From positions 1-5,280 of the forward strand of contig JAWXBU010000163.1 of NCBI GenBank assembly GCA_034440255.1: 5,280 bases of DNA, read 5' to 3'. Numbering within the stretch: position 1 is the first letter of the stretch; each line of letters opens with the position of its first letter. Under the pieces are notes generated by a model that was given only the letters and a program-made list of their open reading frames with translations, was not told the origin of the DNA and ran no database searches. The DNA comes from JAEUIA01 sp034440255. Its GTDB lineage: Bacteria; Planctomycetota; UBA1135; GCA-002686595. The translations under genes were made by a program, and so were the position numbers. Below, piece after piece: positions 1-5,280 of the stretch.

Positions 1-40
1 GCGCGCTGGAGACACTGCGCGCTGGAGACACTGCGCGCTG
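1..40. repeat. 16-bp tandem repeat, about 2.5 copies
   Basis: The unit GCGCGCTGGAGACACT occurs at 1-16 and again, identical, at 17-32. A third partial copy (GCGCGCTG) follows at 33-40 before the sequence diverges. The array starts at the window edge, so more copies may lie to the left. The unit length is not a multiple of three and no open frame covers it, so it is probably intergenic. It lies downstream of the tRNA gene with respect to tRNA transcription. Function is unknown; a short variable-number repeat is the simplest reading. Confidence 0.85.
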
Positions 41-77
41 CGGCCACAACGCAATGAGGTCGCAACAGAATTCAGAA

Positions 78-152
78 TGGAGCCAGAGACGGGATTTGAA
101 CCCGTAACCTCCGCTTTACGAAAGCGGCGCACTACCGTTGTGCTACTCTGGC
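78..152 (-). tRNA. tRNA-Thr, anticodon CGU, with encoded CCA
   Basis: Read on the minus strand, the 75 bases fold into a complete cloverleaf. The acceptor stem GCCAGAG/CTCTGGC has seven Watson-Crick pairs. The D arm is GCAC-AACGGTA-GTGC with the conserved GG. The anticodon arm is CCGCT-TTCGTAA-AGCGG, the variable loop AGGTT, and the T arm ACGGG-TTCAAAT-CCCGT. U73 and an encoded CCA end the gene at 81-78. The anticodon loop places CGU at positions 34-36, which reads the threonine codon ACG, common in GC-rich genomes. G1:C72, C2:G71 and G35-U36 agree with known threonine identity elements of E. coli tRNA-Thr. U8-A14 and A15-U48 tertiary pairs are possible. It lies 134 bp downstream of the HEAT-repeat gene in the same orientation. 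I see no convincing promoter directly upstream of its 5' end. Confidence 0.96.
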
Positions 153-172
153 GTTGTTCGAAAGGACATTTC

Positions 173-212
173 GATGCACTTCTGGCCCCTTTTTGAGGGG
201 CCAGCCTGCATC
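173..212. terminator. Long imperfect hairpin between HEAT gene and tRNA; possible terminator
   Basis: An inner perfect 9-bp stem, CTGGCCCCT (182-190) with AGGGGCCAG (196-204), closes a five-base TTTTG loop. After a small internal loop (three bases against two), an outer 6-bp stem pairs GATGCA (173-178) with TGCATC (207-212). The 15 pairs make a stable structure on either strand. It lies past the stop of the HEAT-repeat gene, where a terminator is expected. No T-tract follows on either strand, so it is not a classical intrinsic terminator. It could instead be a 3'-end stabiliser or a processing site ahead of the tRNA. Confidence 0.35.
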
Positions 213-213
213 T

Positions 214-236
214 GAACGACGCACGCGTCGTCGTTC
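214..236. repeat. Inverted repeat, second hairpin after the HEAT gene
   Basis: GAACGACG at 214-221 pairs perfectly with CGTCGTTC at 229-236 across a seven-base loop. It begins one base after the longer hairpin at 173-212. In a minus-strand transcript from the HEAT-repeat gene it would form first, about 50 bases past the stop codon. No T-run follows. It may act with its neighbour in ending or protecting the transcript. Confidence 0.5.
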
Positions 237-286
237 GGGCCGAAAGACTACCTCACGGCCCCACGCGATCGCTAGCTATCGGTCGC

Positions 287-2371
287 TCATCCGCGCAACT
301 TGCGCAAGAGATCCGCGCGCGCCTTGCCATCCATCGAGATCGACCCGATGGCTTGCGCAGCTGCTTCGCGGACGCCCATCGAGGCGGCCGACGAGACCAC
401 GGATTGCACCTTTTCGAGGGCTGCGGCATCCAGAGCGTTGCCGTGGCGACCGAGAAGATTCGACAGGCTGCGTCCGGCCGCCGTGCGGGCTTCGTCGGAA
501 CGCTTTTCGTCGGTGAGAGCGGCGACGAGAGCCGCCGCTTCCGCCGGACCGCCCGAGGCGCCGATCGCCTGCATGGCCGGGATCGCCGTCTTGTCCGCGC
601 GACCGACCGCGTTGACGAGACCGGCTTGCGCGGCCGAGAGGTCGCCCATGCCGAGTGCGCCGAGTTGCGCCAGAACAGCACTCGAACGAGTGGCGAGGTC
701 TTCGGCCAGAGCGCGATCGCCCGTCATCTCCTTCGAGAGCGCAGCTTCGACCGCGGCCGTGTCCTCGCCCTTCATCGCGCCTTGGATGCGGTCGCCGAAA
801 TTGGCTGCGGCCGCGTCGTCGTTCGTCATGAGCACGATGGCCGTGTTCGCGAAACGCTCGTCAGCGCGAATCTCGTCGACGACTTGCGCCGTCGTCATGT
901 CCGGCAACGCATCCGCGACGAGCACGAGGTCGACGTGCGGCGCACGGCGCAGCATACCGAGCGCGCGCGCACCGGAGTTCGAGCGATTGACGTATACGTT
1001 CATCTTCTCGAGCTTCAGCGCGGCACTCTCCGAGCGCGCGACGTCGTCCGAGATCACGACCGCGACCTTGATCACTTCGCGTCCGGCGGCCTCGCCGAGA
1101 GCCGCGACCACTTCCGCGCCCGGATTCGTGCGCATGCGCGCCGCGATCGAACCCAGCGCGACGGCTGCTTCCGAACGGAGCGCGCCGTCCGAACTCTTCA
1201 GAGCGGCAGTGAGACCCGGCGTCGGACCCTTGGCGAGCGGCGCGAGCACACGGCAGAGCGCTCCCCCCGTCGAGGCATCGATGCGTTCGGTCGACCACTT
1301 CAACGCCAAGTCGAGCGCGTCGGCTCCAGCGGCGTTGACCGCGGTCAGTGCTTGACCGGCCGTGTTCTTCCATTCCTTCGGATCCTGACCGGCCGCGACC
1401 ATCGCGTCGATCTTGTTCTGCATCTCGACGTAGGCGCGCGCGAGTCCCGCGAGAGCCGGCGTCGACTGCGGATCGGCGGCGAGAGCCGCGTAGTACTGGC
1501 GCTTGCTCATCTCGCTCGAGTACAGCTGACGCGGGATCTCGACGGCGACCAAGTGATCGTCCTTCCAGTCCCAAACGACGTCGCCGGCTTCGCCGAAGCG
1601 CAGCGCGGTGTCGCGGCGCAAGTAGTAGTCGTCACCCGACTTCAACAGGTTTTCGAGCGCGCTCTTCGTCGGCGCCAATTTCGCGACGGCCGCGGCAGCG
1701 GCCTGCTTGACGACCGGATCGGTCTCGGTCTCGGCGAGCGATTGCAGTGCGCCCGTCGAGCGCGCGTCGCCGATGTTGCCGAGCACGTGTGCGATGTTGC
1801 GACGCATGACCGGGTTCTTGGTTTGAAGCGCCTCGACCAGCGGCACGACGACGTCGGTGCTCATCTGGGCCAAGCCGTGCATCGCGAGCACGCGCTTGTC
1901 TTCGTCGCCGCCGTCGGCGAGGTAGGGCAACAAGTAAGGCACTGCGTACTCGCCGTGATCGGCCGAGAGCGTGCGGATCGCCAAGCGACGCTCGATCGGG
2001 TCCTCGCTCGTGATGGCCTTCGAAACGGAAGCGACGATCGCATCCTTGTCGTTGCGCAGCGCCTTGCGTTCCGCGCCCGCGAGATCGATCAAGCGGCGCG
2101 CCGCCAGTTCCATCTCACCACCTTCGACCAGCATGTCGCGCCAGTCGCGGTAGTCGGTCGACTTCCACATCTCGTACGCCGCCTTCTGATCGGGCGACGA
2201 GGCGATGACCTTCTGCAGCGCGCGCAAGGCTTCGTCCTTGTGCCCGCGTTGCAGTTGTTCCACCGCGAGGCGGAACGTGTCCTGCAGCTCGTCGAAACGG
2301 AGAGCCCAAATCGGGGACTCGAAAGCGGCCAATGCGAAGCACAGGCCGAGCGTCCGGCGCAGTCCGGTCAT
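287..2371 (-). CDS. Predicted exported HEAT/TPR-repeat protein with a receiver-like domain
   Basis: This 694-residue protein has no function I can name. I chose the ATG at 2371 because GAGAGG lies six bases upstream and the protein then opens with a signal-peptide-like segment: arginines at 5-6, a hydrophobic stretch at about 7-17, and possible cleavage near A23. Residues 31-64 are TPR-like. Residues 121-235 form several HEAT-type helical pairs, recognisable by recurrent patterns such as RRLAIRTL, KRVLAMHGLA and MRRNIAHVLGNIGD. Residues 285-320 are again TPR-like, 385-430 HEAT-like, and 560-694 alanine-rich HEAT-like helices. Residues 433-548 resemble a response-regulator receiver domain: an acidic pair D442-D443, a DLVLVADALPD segment at 481-491, T516 and K534. 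If anchored on P490, alanine (A486) fills the phospho-acceptor place, with D487 one residue later. HEAT and TPR repeats usually bind other proteins, so a scaffold in the periplasm or cell envelope is the cautious inference. The gene ends with TGA, and its own promoter candidate lies upstream. Confidence 0.9.
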   Translation of the reverse strand: MTGLRRTLGLCFALAAFESPIWALRFDELQDTFRLAVEQLQRGHKDEALRALQKVIASSPDQKAAYEMWKSTDYRDWRDMLVEGGEMELAARRLIDLAGAERKALRNDKDAIVASVSKAITSEDPIERRLAIRTLSADHGEYAVPYLLPYLADGGDEDKRVLAMHGLAQMSTDVVVPLVEALQTKNPVMRRNIAHVLGNIGDARSTGALQSLAETETDPVVKQAAAAAVAKLAPTKSALENLLKSGDDYYLRRDTALRFGEAGDVVWDWKDDHLVAVEIPRQLYSSEMSKRQYYAALAADPQSTPALAGLARAYVEMQNKIDAMVAAGQDPKEWKNTAGQALTAVNAAGADALDLALKWSTERIDASTGGALCRVLAPLAKGPTPGLTAALKSSDGALRSEAAVALGSIAARMRTNPGAEVVAALGEAAGREVIKVAVVISDDVARSESAALKLEKMNVYVNRSNSGARALGMLRRAPHVDLVLVADALPDMTTAQVVDEIRADERFANTAIVLMTNDDAAAANFGDRIQGAMKGEDTAAVEAALSKEMTGDRALAEDLATRSSAVLAQLGALGMGDLSAAQAGLVNAVGRADKTAIPAMQAIGASGGPAEAAALVAALTDEKRSDEARTAAGRSLSNLLGRHGNALDAAALEKVQSVVSSAASMGVREAAAQAIGSISMDGKARADLLRKLRG

Positions 2372-2377
2372 GATTGT

Positions 2378-2383
2378 CCTCTC
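2378..2383 (-). promoter_or_regulatory. Shine-Dalgarno site fixing the HEAT-gene start
   Basis: On the minus strand GAGAGG stands six bases before the ATG at 2371-2369, close to the ideal spacing. It decides between this start and the GTG at 2614, which would place 81 extra residues without signal-peptide character before the export signal. Confidence 0.75.
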
Positions 2384-2537
2384 GCGTGGGGAGATTGAAA
2401 CGCGGTCTTCGTGGGGGGGGACGGTGGTCGAAATGCGGTGGGCCCATTCGCAGCGCGAAGGCCCTGAGCGCGGGTGCTTGGTTTGGGTGGCGGGGTCCAC
2501 GCGCGGTGGAGTCGCTACGGTCGACAAGCGGTCGGGG

Positions 2538-2565
2538 ATGATATCGGGGAGGAAGGCCTGGTCAA
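2538..2565 (-). promoter_or_regulatory. Putative sigma-70-type promoter of the HEAT-repeat gene
   Basis: Read on the minus strand, a -35-like TTGACC (2565-2560) and a -10-like TATCAT (2543-2538) are separated by 16 bp. Each matches five of six positions of the E. coli consensus. Transcription would start near 2531 and give a leader of about 160 bases before the ATG at 2371. This supports separate expression from anmK and argues against translation starting at 2614, which lies upstream of the promoter. The vegetative sigma factor of this organism may differ in preference, so this is only a candidate. Confidence 0.4.
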
Positions 2566-2660
2566 GCGTGACGCGGCGATGTGCGCGCTTCGGCCTGTCG
2601 TCCAAGGGCCACACCTACCCGCCCCGTTCACCCTGGCAACCGAACCGCTTCCAAAACAAA

Positions 2661-2725
2661 CCCACATCCAGCCCCGCACCTACCCCACCGAAATCTTCCC
2701 CAGCACCCTTCCCGTAAGCGCCCCC
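2661..2725 (-). other. Guanine-run cluster with G-quadruplex potential at the 3' end of anmK
   Basis: On the minus strand seven runs of at least three G fall at 2725-2721, 2713-2711, 2708-2706, 2701-2698, 2686-2683, 2675-2672 and 2663-2661. The first four have loops of 7, 2 and 4 bases and fit the usual four-run quadruplex pattern. The cluster spans the last 15 codons, the TAG stop and the first bases after it. It is in the coding strand, so it would be present in the mRNA. Whether it folds or has a role is unknown. Confidence 0.45.
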
Positions 2726-3849
2726 GTCGCTCCAGCATGCGAGAGCGGCACTTCGAGCACCGTCGCCGCCCCCAAAACCGCGAACACCAAGGCCTCGCGC
2801 GCATCCGGATCGATCCGGTACGCATCCGACGAAACCACCCGGACTCCCGTCGCCGCTCCGAGCGCCCGCATCAGGGCCTGGTTGTGCACTCCTCCGCCGG
2901 CGACGAGGAGTTCGCGCACGGCCTCGGGAACGAATGCTCGGAGCGCCCGAGCGACCGCTTCGGCCACGACCGCCGTGGCACACGCGAACAGGTCTGCCGG
3001 CTCAGCCGACGACACGCCGTGCCGCCGCGCACGCTCGACGAAATCCTCCACGAAGTTCTCGCCGAAGGTGTCGCGCCCCGTGCTCTTCGGCGGACGCTTC
3101 TCGAAGAACGGATGACCCAAGATTTCGTCGACGAGCGCGCGCTGCACCCGCCCGCGAGCCGCAGTCGCGCCATCGCGATCACACGCCGCTCCCAAGAATC
3201 TGCGGGCCAATCCGTCGAGCAGTGCATTGGCCGGCCCGGTGTCGAACGCGAGCACTTCACCCGCACGCGCGCCGATCCACGTGACGTTGGCCATCCCGCC
3301 CAAATTCAAAATCGCGCACGGTTTCGGCACAGCCGCGAACAGGATCGGATCGGCGAGCGCCGACACAGGCGCGCCCTCGCCGCCGGCCGCGATGTCGCGC
3401 TGACGAAAATCCGATGCGACCGCGCAGCCGGCGGCTTCCGCGACGAAATCACCGTCGCCGAGCTGCAACGTCGCCGCGCCGGACGCATCGGTCCCGTCGT
3501 GATGCCACACCGTCTGTCCGTGGCTCGCCACCAAGTCGAGGACGATGCCGTGACGATCGGCGACCGCGCGAGCTGCTGCACCGAAGGCCCGACCCAGATC
3601 GCGGTTCAAACGCGCGATTTCCCCGAGCGAAACGGCACTTCCGTCGAGCAAGGCGCGCACGCGCGTGCGCACGGACGCGGGATACTCCTCGATCGAGAAC
3701 GCCAGCGTCTCGGGCGCTTCGATCACGCCGTCGCGAGAGCGGATGCGCGTGATCGCCACGTCGATTCCGTCGGCGGACGTGCCTGACAAGACGCCGGCGA
3801 CGACGGCTCCGACGCTCTCGAACTGCGCACCTAAGTCTTGGATCGTCAC
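2680..3849 (-). CDS. anmK: Anhydro-N-acetylmuramic acid kinase (AnmK)
   Basis: AnmK opens the 1,6-anhydro ring of anhydro-N-acetylmuramic acid and phosphorylates it with ATP, giving MurNAc-6-phosphate in cytoplasmic peptidoglycan recycling. The 389-residue product is slightly longer than E. coli AnmK (about 370) and carries the family motifs in order: GVLSGTSADGID (19-30, nucleotide-binding loop), SHGQTVWH (109-116), QLGDG (129-133), DFRQRDIAAGGEGAP (147-161), LNLGGMANVT (181-190), FDTGPAN (202-208), PPKSTGRDTF (253-262), LVAGGGVHN (315-323) and REALVFAVLGA (351-361). D203 corresponds to the catalytic aspartate of the family DTGPGN motif, though the second glycine is alanine (A207) here. The tail ending LGKISVG also looks family-like, so the gene seems complete. 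It starts with GTG at 3849, with no other usable start nearby and no obvious Shine-Dalgarno site. A weak TATCTT -10-like hexamer lies 9-14 bases upstream of the GTG. MurQ, the next enzyme, is not in the window. The gene is divergent from the sigma-54 regulator. Confidence 0.96.
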   Translation of the reverse strand: MTIQDLGAQFESVGAVVAGVLSGTSADGIDVAITRIRSRDGVIEAPETLAFSIEEYPASVRTRVRALLDGSAVSLGEIARLNRDLGRAFGAAARAVADRHGIVLDLVASHGQTVWHHDGTDASGAATLQLGDGDFVAEAAGCAVASDFRQRDIAAGGEGAPVSALADPILFAAVPKPCAILNLGGMANVTWIGARAGEVLAFDTGPANALLDGLARRFLGAACDRDGATAARGRVQRALVDEILGHPFFEKRPPKSTGRDTFGENFVEDFVERARRHGVSSAEPADLFACATAVVAEAVARALRAFVPEAVRELLVAGGGVHNQALMRALGAATGVRVVSSDAYRIDPDAREALVFAVLGAATVLEVPLSHAGATGALTGRVLGKISVG

Positions 3850-3881
3850 GCAGCGCCAAGATAGCGAGCGCCGCCCTCGGT

Positions 3882-3897
3882 TGGCACGCTGTGCGCA
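3882..3897 (+). promoter_or_regulatory. Sigma-54-type -24/-12 element at the regulator start
   Basis: TGGCACGCTGTGCGCA matches the sigma-54 promoter consensus TGGCACG-N4-TTGCA at every consensus position except the TT. The invariant GG (3883-3884) and GC (3895-3896) have exactly ten bases between them. The -12 GC is directly followed by the ATG at 3897, so initiation would fall near 3908, inside the coding sequence, and there is no alternative start soon after it. It may therefore be a regulatory binding site or chance rather than a productive promoter for this gene. It also overlaps the only place for an anmK promoter. Confidence 0.3.
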
Positions 3898-5280
3898 TGG
3901 GCACCAAAGCCACTCCGAGCGAATCTCGCGTCCCGATCCTCGTCGTCGACGACGCCGCGGACATCCGGCTGGCGCTGGAGATGACGCTCCAATACCAAGG
4001 CTTCGAAGTGTGGACGGCGAAGGACGGCGAGGAAGCGCTGCGCCGGATCGAAACCGAGGAAGCGAAGGGTCGGCGGCCGGGCGTCGTGCTCACGGATCTG
4101 AAGATGCCGAAGCTCGACGGCATGGGCCTGCTCGAGAAAATCCTGGCGCGTCCGAATCCCCCGCCGGTCGTGATGATCTCGGGTCACGGCGACATCGCAA
4201 CCGCCGTCGAAGCGGTGAAGCGCGGCGCGTCGAACTTCTTGGAGAAGCCGCTCGACGACAACCGCGTGATCGTCACGTTGAAGAGCGCGCTGCGCGAGGA
4301 ACGACTGTCGAGCGAGAACCGGCGCTTGAAGAAGAAGCTCGCCGCAGGGTTCGAACTCGTCGGCGAGAGTCCCGCGATGCAGCGCTTGCGCTCACAAGTC
4401 GCGGTCGTCGCCGCAGCGGACGCGTCGGTGCTCGTCACCGGCGAAAACGGCACAGGAAAAGAGGTCGTCGCGCGCAACATCCACCATCAGTCGCCGCGCG
4501 CGGAGGGACCGTTCGTCACGGTGAATTGCGCGGCGATCCCCGACGAACTGATCGAGTCGGAATTGTTCGGACACGAAAAAGGCAGCTTCACCGGGGCGAT
4601 CGAGCGCCGCATCGGGCACTTCGAAGCGGCGAACGACGGCACGCTTTTCCTCGATGAAATCGGCGACATGCCGCTCGCGGCGCAAGCGAAAGTTCTGCGC
4701 GCGCTCGAGACGCACGAGGTGACGCGCGTCGGAGACAGCGCGCGCATTCCGGTCGACATCCGCGTCGTGGCTGCGACGAATGCGGACCTCGCGTCGAGCG
4801 TCGAGAAGAAGTTGTTCCGACTCGATCTCTTCTACCGCTTGAACGTCGTGCCGCTGCACGTGCCGGCATTGCGCGATCGACTCGAAGACGTGCCCGAACT
4901 CGCGCGGCGCTTCTTGGGAGACATCGCGCGACGCTCCGGCCGCAGTGCACACGATCTCGCACCGAACGCGCTCGAACTCCTGATGTCGATCGACTACCCG
5001 GGCAACGTACGCCAGTTGAAGAACTTGCTCGAGGGCGCGAGTGTCTTCGCGCAAGGCGCGCAAGTGACGCGCGCCGAGCTCGAAGCGATCCTCTCGAATG
5101 GTCCCGCGCTCGCCGGCGCGCCCGATGCGCTCGCCAAATTCGTCCCCGCGTTCGATCCGTTCGAATGCCCGACGTTCGAAGAGTTCAAGGAGAAGAGCGA
5201 GATGCTCTTCATCCAGAAAAAGCTCGGCGAAAACGAAGGCAACGTGAAGCGCACGGCAGAGCGGCTCGGCATGCAGCGCA
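3897..5280 (+). CDS. Sigma-54-dependent response regulator, NtrC/NtrX type (3' end outside window)
   Basis: The 461 visible residues encode a two-component activator that, when phosphorylated, uses ATP to open promoters bound by sigma-54 RNA polymerase. Residues 12-130 are a receiver domain with the acidic pair D18-D19, phospho-acceptor D67 in LTDLKMP, S95 at the switch position and K117 in EKP. Residues 131-150 form a charged, probably coiled linker. Residues 152-383 are the AAA+ domain: Walker A GENGTGKE (182-189), the sigma-54 contact loop GSFTGA (229-234), Walker B LFLDEIGD (250-257), ATN (293-295), arginines R308 and R314 in FRLDLFYRLN, and YPGNVRQLKN (367-376). The Fis-type helix-turn-helix starts near 430 with GNVKRTAERLGMQR at the edge. 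This tail pattern resembles NtrX-like regulators more than NtrC. Start is the ATG at 3897, giving a normal receiver N-terminus, but no Shine-Dalgarno site is visible. The kinase partner and target genes are not in the window. The frame is open to the last base with no stop or frameshift. Confidence 0.95.
   Translation, partial: MGTKATPSESRVPILVVDDAADIRLALEMTLQYQGFEVWTAKDGEEALRRIETEEAKGRRPGVVLTDLKMPKLDGMGLLEKILARPNPPPVVMISGHGDIATAVEAVKRGASNFLEKPLDDNRVIVTLKSALREERLSSENRRLKKKLAAGFELVGESPAMQRLRSQVAVVAAADASVLVTGENGTGKEVVARNIHHQSPRAEGPFVTVNCAAIPDELIESELFGHEKGSFTGAIERRIGHFEAANDGTLFLDEIGDMPLAAQAKVLRALETHEVTRVGDSARIPVDIRVVAATNADLASSVEKKLFRLDLFYRLNVVPLHVPALRDRLEDVPELARRFLGDIARRSGRSAHDLAPNALELLMSIDYPGNVRQLKNLLEGASVFAQGAQVTRAELEAILSNGPALAGAPDALAKFVPAFDPFECPTFEEFKEKSEMLFIQKKLGENEGNVKRTAERLGMQR

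Larger units (their letters stand above)
2372..2679. other. Intergenic region between anmK and the HEAT-repeat gene
   Basis: These 308 bp separate the stop of anmK from the start of the HEAT-repeat gene, both on the minus strand. They hold a sigma-70-like promoter at 2538-2565, a run of eight G (plus strand) at 2413-2420 and a Shine-Dalgarno site at 2378-2383. A small inverted repeat, TCCAC/GTGGA, sits at 2496-2510 in the predicted leader. The part next to anmK, roughly 2605-2679, is strongly G-poor on the plus strand, so any anmK read-through transcript there is G-rich. I see no intrinsic terminator for anmK and no small gene. In-frame upstream extension of the HEAT gene is open to 2614 but looks non-coding. 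Confidence 0.7.

Noticed and set aside
1..152. Possible integration site at the tRNA 3' end
   Set aside because: The tandem repeat shares only short scraps with the tRNA 3' end. No integrase and no duplicated tRNA tail are seen in the window.
2339..2341. Cysteine 11 in the signal region as a lipoprotein acylation site
   Set aside because: The residues before it (LGL) do not fit a lipobox, which needs a small residue such as Gly or Ala at -1.
353..2398. 681-codon open frame on the plus strand opposite the HEAT-repeat gene
   Set aside because: Its product is rich in R, G, D and H with no recognisable domain, as expected from an antisense frame in GC-rich DNA. The minus strand carries clear repeats, a signal peptide and a Shine-Dalgarno site.
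2372..2614. 81-residue N-terminal extension of the HEAT-repeat protein from a GTG at 2614
   Set aside because: The extension is compositionally unlike the protein, would bury the signal peptide, and lies across the promoter candidate. A good Shine-Dalgarno site marks the ATG at 2371.
2634..2649. Second sigma-54-like match, TGGCAACCGAACCGCT, plus strand
   Set aside because: It keeps GG-N10-GC spacing but points into the 3' end of the opposing anmK gene, with no plus-strand gene to drive, and its flanking match is weaker. Probably chance.
2581..3786. 401-codon open frame on the plus strand opposite anmK
   Set aside because: The minus strand encodes a full-length AnmK with all family motifs; the opposite frame is low-complexity, arginine-rich and matches nothing I know.
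4392..5063. Minus-strand open frame inside the response-regulator gene
   Set aside because: It lies opposite the AAA+ domain, whose motifs are unmistakable on the plus strand. The minus frame is a composition artefact.

Overview
This is a GC-rich bacterial window, clearly above 60% GC by eye. It carries one tRNA gene, two complete protein genes on the minus strand, and one 3'-truncated protein gene on the plus strand. The taxon cannot be fixed from the sequence. A secreted HEAT/TPR-repeat protein beside an anhydromuramic acid kinase and an NtrC/NtrX-type sigma-54 activator would suit Planctomycetota or another GC-rich Gram-negative-type lineage, but this is inference only.

Layout, left to right. 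Positions 1-40 hold two and a half copies of a 16-bp tandem repeat. A tRNA-Thr(CGU) with encoded CCA lies on the minus strand at 78-152. Positions 153-286 have no gene but contain two strong inverted repeats, one able to fold into a 15-bp imperfect hairpin. Positions 287-2371 (minus) encode a 694-residue predicted exported protein with HEAT and TPR-like repeats and a degenerate response-regulator receiver-like domain. Positions 2372-2679 are intergenic, with a plausible sigma-70 promoter and a clear Shine-Dalgarno site for that gene. Positions 2680-3849 (minus) encode AnmK, the anhydro-N-acetylmuramic acid kinase of cell-wall recycling. After a 47-bp divergent gap, positions 3897-5280 (plus) encode a receiver/AAA+/Fis response regulator that leaves the window inside its DNA-binding helix-turn-helix.

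How the genes relate. The two minus-strand genes run anmK then the HEAT gene, but the 308-bp gap and the promoter candidate suggest separate transcription. The response regulator is divergent from anmK. The 47-bp gap contains a near-consensus sigma-54 -24/-12 element that abuts the regulator's start codon, so regulation of one or both neighbours by sigma-54 holoenzyme is possible but unproven. No cognate histidine kinase is visible.

I see no defence system, mobile element, CRISPR array or obviously new multi-gene system. The points most worth a second look are the receiver-like fold inside an apparently exported repeat protein, the sigma-54-like element at the regulator's start, a G-quadruplex-prone 3' end of anmK, and the hairpin pair beside the tRNA.
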